This document shows positions 1 through 12,377 of a stretch of 64,000 nucleotides of DNA, in pieces (position 1 is the stretch's first letter; each line of letters begins with the position of its first letter). Location: contig NC_089575.1 in assembly GCF_040115645.1 (NCBI RefSeq), positions 1,178,001-1,242,000 on the forward strand, written 5' to 3'. Below the pieces are notes generated by a model. The model saw only the letters and a list, made by a program, of their open reading frames with translations, searched no databases and was not told the origin of the DNA. Both the position numbers and the translations under genes were made by a program. This DNA is from Euwallacea fornicatus (taxonomy: Eukaryota; Arthropoda; Insecta; Coleoptera; Curculionidae).

Positions 1-3000
1 AACCATTCGGAACTACGCAGACTACTTCACATCAACGGGACCCCTGTATCACTCAATTTCGGCGCGAACTTAAATATTTAATACGTCTTAAAGTCTAACA
101 AACATATTTGCGAAACTTGCCGCCATTACTAAGCGGTGACCCCAACATTGCCACAATTTCCATTTTCGATGTTTGTTACGTTTTGACAGAAACAATGGTC
201 ATGTCATGTGACGGCTAGCATGTTGGGAAACGTGGCACCATCGGCACTGCCGTCACCGTATGGCAGCCATTTTCTCGAGTACTCCCGATAGATTTCGTTA
301 TTTGGCAACACTATTGGAACCGGAATTCAATGTCATATTGATTTTTTATGCTTTAATCGTAAATTTGAAAAAGAAATTTTGTCGATTTCGACCCCAGTGG
401 AATTCAATGGAAGATATTGTTGCAATTTCTACAGAAAATCGTCATCAAGAATTTGTATTACTTAGGTACTCCACACAGCTGCCCTTATTCAGCAAACAAA
501 AAGACGAACCAATATTCCGAGAAACAATGCGAAATTCCATAATACACCAGACAATCGACTCCGTTTTCGGAATAAATCCAATAAAAATGTTGCCGGCAAT
601 ACGGGGACATGCTTTACAACGTGGCATCGCCTCAATGCCCCCAATGAAATGCCGGAGCCCTATAAAAGGACCAATAAAAATGCGTGAGTTGCGAATTTAC
701 GGGACACCAAATGTCAAGCAATGTGACAGCAGCTGCGGCATCGACCAGAATAATTTTCAAGACAGTGGTGTTGCAATTTTATCAAAACCTGATAATCAGA
801 CCTTAATCAAAACGCACAGATACCACTTTAACGGTGGATTAGGGAGCTAACTTTAATTAACCCCGACTCTGTCGTTTTCAAGACGCACTTAAGTGCATCG
901 ACCCCTCGGGAACATCTAATTTTCGCACTCGCATAACTTTGGGAGCACGTAACGAATTTAGCCGAGTAACTACGCCAGTCGACAGAGATAGCTCAGATTC
1001 ATTACCATCCGAATGAGTCATAGACCTAGAACATGTCGGACGTATAAAGAGCATGTTTGAGTTGCGCAAAAAAAAAAGTCGCTCGCCCTCATTCCAGTGC
1101 AATTTCGCGTCCTTTCCCAAATTCACAAACACTTGATATTTTCAATGTGAATAGGGACGCTTAAGCCCCCGTTTAGATGCATCGGCACTGCAGGGCATAA
1201 ACGGTGAAAAGTGAGCCCGACGATCAGACTTGAACCCTTGACCCTTTTACTAATGACCGTATACTCAGCAGAGCGTTGCATGTGGGACACATAATTTAGA
1301 ATAATAAAAATGCGTCTTTATTACAGACATCTCCCGTTCGTACAGGGACGGACCTCGTTAACAAAAATAATCAAAAGAGTTCAAAGTTCGCATAAATCTT
1401 AGTCAAGAAGGCGACTACCGTTTTAACCATTCGAAAAGATGCTTCATATCAACATCATCGCGAATTGTTCCCAGTCCCTCTCTGTTGCCTAATAAAAAGG
1501 ATTTAATTGAAATTAAGGCGTGCTTTTTCAGTAGTGAACCCACTTATGGTGGCGAACCGCTTTTCGAATATTTTTGTTACTGTTTAGGCAAATGTCCGAA
1601 AGTATTGGAATCTTCAATGAACATTCTCCCATTTAGCATCATCATTCTCGGGAATTATGTGCGTAATTACGTGTTTAGTCGGAATGATGATGATAAGTGC
1701 AGTTCAGTTAAATGTGTACATGTGCCATGATTTACGAAAGAAAGCGGGTTTTTTCATGCGTATGTTTTGCAAATATGGTACGTAAGGTTTGAAAGTTTTA
1801 AATGAACGAGTTCCCGAAAACCTCCCAATTTTCCAGAAGAGAATGCATGCACTGAAGACCTGATAACAACAAGCGATGTTTGATCTCGATATAAAGCCAA
1901 GTTCCTAAACATCTTTAATTGACTGAGCAATTTCCAAATAAACGATAGACATTAAGAGCAATTTTCTACAACAACAACCACCGAACTGGGCCAAAAAGGC
2001 ACTCAAATCGGGAAACACTCATTCATTTTAAAGTTTTGGTAATGAGCGTGTCGGGGCCAGTCCCAGATAGCATTGCTAGTTGAATTTATTAAAATTTATT
2101 AGAGACTAAAGTTCCGCTGAGCAGTGTTTCGTTCTAGTTTGCAATGGTGGCCCTGTAAACTTCCAGCTAGGGTTTTTGCTCCGTTTTCGTACCCTTGTCG
2201 AAACACCACCAACTTTCCGCATGGAATTTTCAAGCACTGCTTTCAACAACATCAAACCGAATCGTACAGCGAAACAGCTCGTCTATCTTATTGACTTCTG
2301 GTTTTCCTTTTTACAGCTAGAAATCCGAAAATAAACTGCGTTCACGTGGTAATGGACGCGTGTTGCTTAAATTTAGAAACGGCCGATGGCAAAATACGGG
2401 ATAAGTGAATATCCAGAGTCGGATTACCTTCAGGAAGAGCCTATACGGAATAGAGATTCTGTGTAGAAAACGCTATGGACTAAGAGAAAACACCGACGAC
2501 TAAACGTAGAGCGGCTTCACATCGCGAAATTTGAATTTTTTCCTGAAAATAAATCAAATTCTTTTAAATATTCCAACTCTAAAAAGGGCAACAGGGCATT
2601 ATTCTTTTGTTTTGAAACAATCGTGGCTCCAAGTTGAGGGTCTCTGCTGTCGCACTATAATCAGTGTTGTCGGATGTCGTGATTACGGTAAGATCACCTT
2701 AAATTACATGTATTAAGATGATACATAAAATGATGCATAAACGCAAATTGATCTATTTGTTTACTATATTTCGACGTTTGCGCATTAGAAAATATCCTGA
2801 CCAGAAAATTTCAGAGCAAAAACGTAGCACGATACACCAGTAGTATTCACGTAATAAATTGATGAATATTCAAGAGATATAAAGGAAACTTGGAGTTTTA
2901 ACATCGTCCAATTATTAGAGGTGCAATCGAGCTTCAAAATTAAAAATAATTTTTTTGGAAATGTCAGAACAATCATGGCCGTAAGCTCACCCTCAGGTAA

Positions 3001-3614
3001 TAGCCATGATTATTCTCCGTCGGCCAAAGTTGGATCAGGGTGGCCAGATGTCTTAATTGCCCTTATTAATAATGGTGCGTAAATTACGGGATTATTCTTT
3101 CTAAAACCTCAGGATCAACATCTGTCGGACAGGGCCATAAACATCACCTCAAAAGTTTGGAATTTTCCTGAAAATTTTCAAAGCGGCGGGAGGTACCCAA
3201 TTTAAACCATTTGTTAAATTTCGCGTGCCCATCCTGTGAGAACCCTAAGAGCAAACACGCATTTAAGGTATCGATCCTGTTAATCGACTCTGATGAGCTC
3301 TATCACTCTGCAGCGGGCAGGTTGCTTTGTCAGTTGAAGTTTCTCACACGCGAACCAACATACATATCAATTTTAGCCATTTTGAAAATTCCTCTAAATT
3401 AAGCTTCTTCAAATGCCGCTTTCAAGGTTCGAGGCTGTTGATGGAAGTACCTAAGATTAATAATATAGGACCTATATGTATAAAAACTTGAGCATTGAAC
3501 ATGAGCTTGAAAGATGCTATATTTGCCTTGGGCCAGAGGTGCCCGATTTCAAACTCATTTCGAAATTTAATCATCGATTTTTTGGGAATTAATTGGAAAC
3601 AACTGCGTTAAGTG
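1..3614. other. No supported gene
   Basis: AT-rich sequence without a recognisable protein family, RNA gene or transposon end. The longest open frame in the whole window, 196 codons at 260-850 on the plus strand, lies here. It has no motif I recognise, no signal peptide or membrane pattern, and overlaps open frames on the other strand, so I do not call it a gene. A short stretch near 2585-2690 loosely resembles 4300-4400 on the same strand (both begin around CAACAGGGCA), which hints at an old shared repeat. Confidence 0.5.
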
Positions 3615-3616
3615 TA

Positions 3617-3850
3617 CAAAGTGTTTCCTAGCTACCTGTGAAAAATTTAAGGGCTTAATGCTGGGTTCATTTCAAACGAAAAACGTCTAATAAATAAATA
3701 TCGGCAAATGTTTCAATTTGAAAATACAGGGTGTTAAAATATACCAAACAAAAACGTTTTCCTTGAATATTTCCAACATGGCTCAAATCGGATTTTCAAA
3801 TTTTAGTGCGCCAATGTCTGGTGAAAAGCCTCATATTTCCATGTAATAAA
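3617..3850 (+). repeat. Isolated end of a long-inverted-repeat transposon
   Basis: After a TA at 3615-3616 the sequence runs CAAAGTGTTTCCTAGCTAC, close to the left end of the element at 57762 (CAGGGTGTTTCCTAACTAC) and followed by the same style of A-rich text. A second motif, TACAGGGTGTTAAAA, has its C at 3727, 110 bp inside the end, as in several complete elements of this window. No matching inverted end was found downstream, so this is an orphan end or its partner has decayed. Confidence 0.55.
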
Positions 3851-6800
3851 ATTTTTTTCCTACGACAGCGGCGTACGCTTCGAGATATCTTTATTGTTCT
3901 ATTTACATACGAAATGTACAACGCTGCATTTGCCGATAGTTAAAACTGATTTTCGTGTTCTTTGTTCCGAACAGAACCCAAAAAAATGTAGGAAAGCCAT
4001 TTTAATAGTTGATGAAGGTGAAGGGTTTGTTTACTTCAAAATCAAGGAAAAAGACTTAATTTAATGTTATACGAATGATTGAAAAATATCATTATTAATT
4101 ATACCACAAACTTGAGTCGTTAGTAAATTTTTCACCCTTTCAAAAAGTCCTGCTCTGTCGCGTATTGTATCACATCCCGCAGTTATGCCTAGTCGAAGTT
4201 GATTTTATCTATTCATTACTGGATATTCGTTGATTTTTTTGATATGTTTTAATTACGTAATACCTGCGACAAAAAATTCTTAAAACATCCTTACATTCCA
4301 GGAAACGACAACAGGGCAGCACTCGTCTGTTGTAGAACAATTGCGCCACACATTGAAACGCCCATTGAAGGACCCTGGCTGTCAAAATCAGCAGCGTTGC
4401 CATAGGTCTTAATTAGTCCTAGAATATCGCCCGAAGCCGTATAAAACTACGTAATACAGTGTGAATGGCTACTTTCTTCAACACAATATTTCCATGTTTA
4501 TACTCGAGTTAACGTTTCTATAACCCACCGGTTTTAGAGAGCACTAAAAAAAATTAACAACTGACATAAAACCCGACCTTTATGGCCGTTTCGTTGTTTA
4601 ATAAATTCAGTTTAACTGATGGGGGAAGCGGCAGTTATGAGTTATGGACTACAAGTCTGACGTATAGCTAAAAAGACTTAAAAGGGTCGTTTTAGCGAGT
4701 ATTAAAGTAAAAGACCCTCGATCCGGTCCTACCGATGACGCATATTGAAATCAAATCTCACTTTATAATTTTCCCAATTGACCTCCGTAAACAATGTTTC
4801 AGGTAATAACTAAACCTTAATAGTGTTATTTGTGGTTCAAAGTTTGTTGACATGTCCTCAATCGGAGGGAATAGGTGATTTTGTTTATGAGGATAAAGAC
4901 CCTTTTTAACAATCTAAATTCTAATAAAATTTCAACTGAACTTGTAAAGCAGCAATAAACATGGGACTTAGCGCTGAAGCGGGAAAACCGTCATAATAGC
5001 AGAGTTGCGCAAATCCCAAAATATTTGTATAATAAATTGCACTCGACACAGCCATTTAGCATTTCGTCTAAGAACACTCCTACAATACTAAACCCCATGT
5101 TATGAATAATTTTGCATATAACAACACCCTAATGTGTTTGGTTAAGATAGTCCGTATACTGCGCAATTTAAAATAGGAAGGACGTTATTACAAACTTTTA
5201 TTATGTCCCCTTACAGTTCGTAAGGCAACGTTCCACGTAATGAAGACATTTCGCCATTTTTCGGCACATCCATAAACTTCCCGTAAAACGTTATTGGCTC
5301 GTGTGTGTCGATGGAGTTATGCAACAACAAAACTATTTTCGTTTTAACTTGATCCAGGAAAGTTTGAGACTGCAGACGAGAAGATCTCCTAGTTATAAAA
5401 GTTGTACCATTCGAGGACTTATCTATTCGAACCGACGAGAAAAATTGGCTCTTTCAACTTCGCGCAAATAGACTACTCGACTCCTCGACCGGAATTTAAA
5501 TTTTAGCTACGAAAATTGGCAATATTTTCATCCGCAACTTCCAAAACCTGTAGCGCCGGAGAGAAAGTGTTCACTCACTGTTAAAGGGATAATAATTACA
5601 AGCCAAACGGTCTCTATCAGACCTCACAGGTCGTAAATTCACAGGACGAACCAAATTTTCGACACACACATAAAACTTGTAATCTCGGCGATCTTTAATT
5701 TCGCACTTGGTTCGCCTCACAATTAAGATAAGACCAATTCCCACCGTATCCAGTTCTGGATTTATGGACGCACCTCTATGGACAACGAGCGGCTTTTGTT
5801 TTATCGCTAGATAACCAGATTTCCATTAACTTGGTGTCATGGAGGAGGACTCGAATCGAATTGGTCCGGATTCGATGGCGGTGGAGGTTGAGCAAACAAA
5901 AAATCATTAATGGGAATTTTTGTTTAACCAACTTCTTGCAGGCAATTTCTGATGAATGCAGAGAAGATCTGCGCAATGTGGCAGCACGGCACACGGTTGG
6001 TAGCTTCGGAGCTAAGGGTGCGATAGAGGATGGCCGAAGTTCGGACTGTCAAAATGTGCGAATATGTCAAAAATTGTTTGCAACACTGGAAAACTGGGTG
6101 GCGGCCACGTACGTACGAAATTTCATAAATTTCAGTTGAATCGCTTGAAAGGCAATTTTTCAAGGTTTTGCACGTCCACTTTTTACGCATTGTGTATTTT
6201 CGAATATCGTCGCGTATCGCCACGCCAAATGATGATGCATTGAAAACCCGAAACGTGGGCGCATGGAAAAAGTATTTTTGCATTGTGGCACAAAAAAACG
6301 ATTTAAAAAGGTTCCTCGTTTTTCTGTTTACCTAAATAAAAATTTAAAAACCAACTAGGACAATCGATTTAATTAAGTCCCCATGTTGATGAAACCAACA
6401 TGGCGACGGATTTTCTGCCACGGCGAACTTCCGTTTTATACAAATCGCACACGGGATCGCAAAAACTGTGTGTGTGTAACTGTCACGACAACTAAGATTC
6501 CCCGTAAAACCATCTAATTTGAGACACTCTGTACAGTATATAGGGAGTCTATCACCCATTGTAAATGGGAGTAGAGTTTTTCAGTCATCTCTGGAGCTTG
6601 ACAAAAACGGTTCGAGCAATGCCGTACTAGACTTGGGCAATACGAATACTGATAAACATTCATAGCGATGTTGGATGCGTAGATACAGGGCGGTTTAGAA
6701 AACTTCGCACTTTCGAAACTTGGTTTTTCGGCCAGTCAACGTGCTTTTATGAACAGTTCCTAACATGGAATTTAGTGGAGATGGTCATATCCTCAAATCT

Positions 6801-9800
6801 ACCATTTCTTGTGTCAATTTTTCACAAGTTTTGAATTATCGGCATAAAAAAACTGTCCTGGCGGCCATTCCACTTTGCTCATTGTGACAATCATACATAT
6901 GACACAACTGTCAATTTCGGTCCCTGAAACGTGACGCAAGTGGCCATTATTATTATTTAAAACAAAAGAGCGATGCCACGTTGCCGTTTCAAAAATTCGG
7001 AATGTTCCATAGAATTCTGCACTTGTTTCAAAAAAGAAAAAAAACGTGTTTGGGTCATTAATGATATGTAGAAGAATCGATAACTAGATCCATTAAATAA
7101 AGAAGGCTCTTGGAGGGCTCAAAATTGGTGTAGAAATGCTCACGCAGCCTCTTTCCAGTGATAACTCCATCACAGATTACATGACAAGATCTCGAAACAA
7201 TAGGATGTTCATTTGTTTTTCTGATAAATGTCGAATAGTTCTCAGTATTTTTAGACTTCCCAGAAACCGGTTGTTTTTTGTTTTGATAAAGACCAGGTTC
7301 CATTGACGAGCTGAAAATATATTAGGTAATGAGGCGTAAAAAGGCAAAAATTAACATTTACAATTAACAATGTTGTTTTTCTTATTCGACTTGAACCCTA
7401 GAATTAACTCGCGAATCTCCCTTAGACCTGAAAACGCCAAAAATAATCAAAATGATTCGGGAAATGTTTAAGGACCGATTGAAAACGGGAACCCCACATG
7501 TGCTTACACGTGGTGTCTTTTTGGACGACGTTCTAAAATTATCTCATCCATACTCTCCCGCCTTGACGACTGTCATTAGGCCCGCTATACATCACGTGCG
7601 TGTTCATCTGGAGTCTCGGATTTAGCAGGGGTGACTCAAGAGGCAAGAAAGGCATGCGCAGTTATCGTCGACGCCCAAACGTCAACGCAAAACGGAGCAC
7701 CCACGCGGCGTGAACGGGGCTTAACGCTTTTCGGAAAGTCAGCGGATCCCAGATGTATTTCGGGAAAAGACAAATTTGGCTTTAAGGGGGGTTGGGAGAG
7801 TACTGTTTCCGAAACGGGTCGCACCAATCGCGTCGTCGAATCCATTTTTAGCCCGAGCTCTGTGTGGCGCCTCGTGGGATCTGTGCAGGGTGCACTCCCG
7901 ACTTCAGTTACTCGTCCAGCCTCCGATCGTACCGTATTCCTCTTTCGATAGAACGCCGCCGTACCACAGCCAGCATCTCAGACCGGGTGATTTTATCAAT
8001 AGTGTCCTCCAATCCGTCAAATCGTCCGGATCTAGTGTCGTTAGATTTGGTATGGAAAAGTGATCATTTTCAGGATTCTGGAGGGTTCAAGGGGCTGAGC
8101 AAGTTCCGTGCTTCTCTACTTCCCATAGTAAAATTTGACATATGGAATGTAAAGAAGTATGGAGCAAGCGAAGCTGACACTACTGACATCTACGGCATGG
8201 GGAGTATTTTTGGATTGTTTTTCTCAGTTCAGTAACGGAAATACGTACGGTATTTTCACGTGGGATTGAGTTACCGAGCGTTTATGGATAAACACCTATT
8301 TTAGTACCGCGGCCGTGTGCAAACTTCGTAATGGGAGTGGCTACCAGTGCGACTTATTGGGGAACGGGGGAATCTCATGGCGGAAGGAAACTTACGAGGA
8401 AGCGCCACTTTAAATCTGGTTATATGATATAGAGCAAAACTCAAGCCGAATGAATACAACTATTCGTCCGCTGATGTGTTTCTGTTCATTCAATCGGCGC
8501 AGAAAAGTTTCGCAATTTTGGCGTGTTTTTCTAGTGCGTACTGACATGTTTTCGAAAAATCGAGAAAAGCCTCTGCGTTCCAGGACTTCTGCTTGTTCTC
8601 TCATTTTTCAAAAAATACGTATTTTTCAAACTTTGGTGATGCCCTCGCGTATATGAAATTTTGGTTCGAAACCACACGCTTCGTGGGATTCTGAAACCGC
8701 TATAGCAACGGGGACAATCATCCCATGCCTCGTTGGAATCATTGAAGTCTTGGCGATGTCCAATTCTGAACATAAATCTCGAAAAGTTACCATAATTCGC
8801 AATCTGCCGCAACGCGGCTCTCGCCACAGTATTTTTCTTGGGCTAATAAATATCAGAAAGCCGTATCATCCATATTAAAATGGGAGGGACTAAAACAATA
8901 CTCCTGTTCTCGCCATCCCGAATAATTGACAGCCATGAAAAATGTTCCGCTCGTATATTATAAACCAAGGGGGAAGGATTTATAATAAAGCAGTAAAATC
9001 ATCACTCCGAGGGCTCACTGTATTATTTTTCTTTGGCATCGAAGGCAGGAAGAAAAAGACGTCTCACTCTATAAGTTTGGACCCGTAATAAGAATAACTA
9101 ACCGATGACAGAAATTATTTTTTATAAATTAATTGCGTTTAATGTCGGGTTCCCACGCCTTCGACCCCAAGCCCCAACCCCACGAAAGCATGTGTCAGTT
9201 CAGAGTTCAAAGTTCTTCTGGGACGTAACGAGAGTTTCGTATGTAGGCATACAAGTTTTCTTATTTCACTCCAATTTTCCCAAATTACCGCGAGGTAAGG
9301 GAAAAATCCTATCAAGACGACGACGACGTCTCGTCAATGTCCAAAACAAAATAAATGGAATCGATGTGGGTTTCGCGGCGCTGCGGCTTATTAAAAAACT
9401 TCCCGCCGTTCGTGGATGGCGAAAATTGGAAATTTCACGTATGGGTGGGCCCTGATTTATGCAGTGTCACTTTTCCAGAGCGTCTCGCGCCGCCAGGTGA
9501 CGCTGCTTCCTTTTCCCCCACACCTTTCCCCCAATTTAAACACTAGTTTAATTAAACTTTATCTCACCCCTATGTTAACTCCATAGCAAAAAATGTCTAT
9601 CGAGCATTATTGGCCATAGTACGTTGGTCGAGGACTAAATGTGGCTCCCAGATGTTCATCAAAGAATAGTAAATAAAGTTAGGGACAGGCATGTAAAATT
9701 TGGAGTGAACTTTCCTATATATTTTTAGCAGGTAAAACGAACGCTTCTGCCTCTTCAAATCCTCATCCTATTCCTTGAACTAAACATCGTAAGTTTTATG

Positions 9801-12377
9801 ATACATTAGTGACGTCAACGGCAGCCGGCCTGAAAAGTACCATCTGTTTCGGAAGCGGCCATAACGCTGGAAACCCGATATTGACATGAGGAAGCTACCT
9901 AAAAAGGTCAGAGAGGCTAGTTTGGCGTCTTAGATCTGCCACAAAAGAAGTTTGAAGTATCTAAACGGAGAAACTAATAATAAATAATTCTTATATGCAC
10001 GCGGTACTTTAATGCCAAAGACGAAGTGGATGATTTGCATGCGATTTGTAGATATTTTTGAGAATGGAAAAGGAACTGTTAGGTAATCATATGAAGTATA
10101 GAGCCTATCATGGAGCAAAGCGAACGGTTCTAAAGATTTCTTGACAATAGGGGCAAAGCAAAATTTTCATGTAAAATTCGCTAAAGGGAATATTTTTCTT
10201 TGGTAGCGCCATCTACCAAACTTGCAGTGACCAATGAAAAGCTAGTAAGCGCCATCTAAGCAGTAAGTAAACAATTAACTAATTAATTCCTCTGGGTGCT
10301 GTTTTCAGGCTTTTTGATATTTCCATTAGCGGAAATGCTAAAGGTAATGAAAATCAATAGCAAAAAAAAAAACGTTGAAGACATCTTTCCCGGGTTGTCG
10401 CGGACATAAAGGAAACTCGTCGGCGGCGAAGAAAGGCAAACATCTTTTGTCTAAAGGAAATTTCCCTTTTAATTAAATATTTCGCGAACTAAAAGGCTTT
10501 TTCTTAATCCAAATTAATGAATGCCGCCCTGAGAGGGTTACGGAAAAAAATGGCCTTTCGTCTACTTACATTTTCATAATTCGGCGTGAGTGGATTACGC
10601 CGGAAAATGGGGAGTTTTTGTCGTCGCGGCACTGCGCCATGGAAAGCAGGCGAAATGGAAAATAATCGAGGATAATGAGATTCCTTGATGAAGTTAGACG
10701 TGCACGTTACGCCGTTAGAGTTCGCGATGCCACCTCCTTTCTATGCGTGTTTTTCCCGATTTCAGATATGTCTCTTCGAATACACGAAAGGGGACTTTGA
10801 TTTTCTGCTGTTCGGTTCGAAATTTCCCTTCGTAGTTGCGTGTATTCAGCTAGAATGTGTAGCTAATATTTGCCAATGAGATAGAAACAAAGCATCAATA
10901 TTTCTTGACAATATGGCAAACGTAAAATATGGAAAGAAAATAATCTGACGATTGGGTTTTACTGAGTGGATTTTAATCATTTGAGCTCTTTAAATGGTAA
11001 AAAAAATTTAGGTCATTCCAGGCTTCAAAGCGACGCTCCCAGAGCAGCGTCGTCGTCGAGGGCGCAAAGTTAGCGACAACTCCCAGTTCCGGCTGGAACG
11101 AGTGTCGGAAACAGCGTCTCCCGTTCAATTGTTCCAATGATTTACTCGGCTATTAAAAATAAATCAAGCCACAGTCGGAATTTCGCGCAGATAAATCGTG
11201 CGAGTCCGGCGCGAGTCTCGCAAGATATCTGACGGGGGACCGAAATTGGGATATAAATCTCCTCTAACTTCATCTTGCGAGTTATTTATGTAAATAACGT
11301 GCATCTATCGATGGCCACATCAGAATTACAGCCCAAGAACTCGTATGTCGGAGTTCAGTCACAGCTATCGCTGAAGCTTGACAAACACCTTGATTTCGTT
11401 AATCAAAAAGTTTTACGGCCTCGCTCATACTTCGGCGAGTCCCTAATATTATTTTAAGGAAATCGTCCCGAAAAGGTTGAAAATTAGTTCAGCCCTTTAT
11501 GTACTCCATTAAAATGCGTGTAAAGCACCTTGAAGCACGAAAAGTAATATTTGAGGCGTTACAAGGTGGCTAAGTGCCAGTCCCAATTCGAGAAAATTTT
11601 TGTCCGTGATATGCTAAATTTTAAGAGAAAAGTCAAATGGAGATCAAATAAAGCGATAAAAGTTATTTTAAGTAACTGAACAATTGATTCCTTGACATTA
11701 TGGTGAATGAAAATTATTCAATTAAAATATCTGTAAAATGCATTTGTATTCCGACGCCATCTATTGAGCTTCTGACAAGTCGAAACGAGCACACGAAAAA
11801 TCGCCATTGGGAAATCGAACGCATCCTAATCGCCAACATCTTGACTTATTGGTTGTAGTACGAGCGATTTAATAATATTTTACAATAGTTATTTATTTAT
11901 CTATTTGCGGGTGTCTTACATCAGACATTTATCCGAATGGGGATGGATTTGCATCCGTCCCATCTTGCAATTTATTCTGTGGATACACCACTCAAAACTT
12001 CCACTGCATGCACATCTTGACTTTGTCACGCCAAACAAATTTCCATAGTTCCGCTCATAATTCCACTACTTCCTCATATTATTACTTCCATCTGAACCGG
12101 AAATGAGATAATCATTCCCCAGCATACACATATATGTATGTAGAGCCCTCCCCGGGGATCGATAACTTATTCTGGCACTTTACAAATTAGGACCTAATAC
12201 TTCAGGGCGCAGCAAAAACTCGTATTATTTACCTTTATCTTGAATATAAATTCTACTATTACGTTTGCAGGGGCAGTACATTATTAACGTGGGCGATTCG
12301 AAGCAAAAGTAGCTCGCAACCCCACGAATGATTAAGGAGTTTGTAAATCCCGATACATCGGAGTGGTAGAAATTATA
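3851..12377. other. No supported gene; unrecognised DNA
   Basis: About 8.5 kb with no recognised gene. Positions 7560-8240 are more GC-rich than their surroundings and hold several overlapping open frames (7631-7951, 7776-8063 and 7864-8235, all plus strand), none with a known motif. Two copies of the 10-mer AGCGCCATCT lie 43 bp apart at 10205-10214 and 10248-10257. Small hairpins such as CCATGTTG/CAACATGG near 6382-6405 are present but unremarkable. Confidence 0.45.

Noticed and set aside
260..850. 196-codon plus-strand open frame as a host gene
   Set aside because: No recognisable motif, contradictory frames on the other strand and no splice or promoter context; kept only as a low-interest observation.
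6382..6405. CCATGTTG/CAACATGG hairpin
   Set aside because: An 8-bp stem is expected by chance in 64 kb and has no supporting context.
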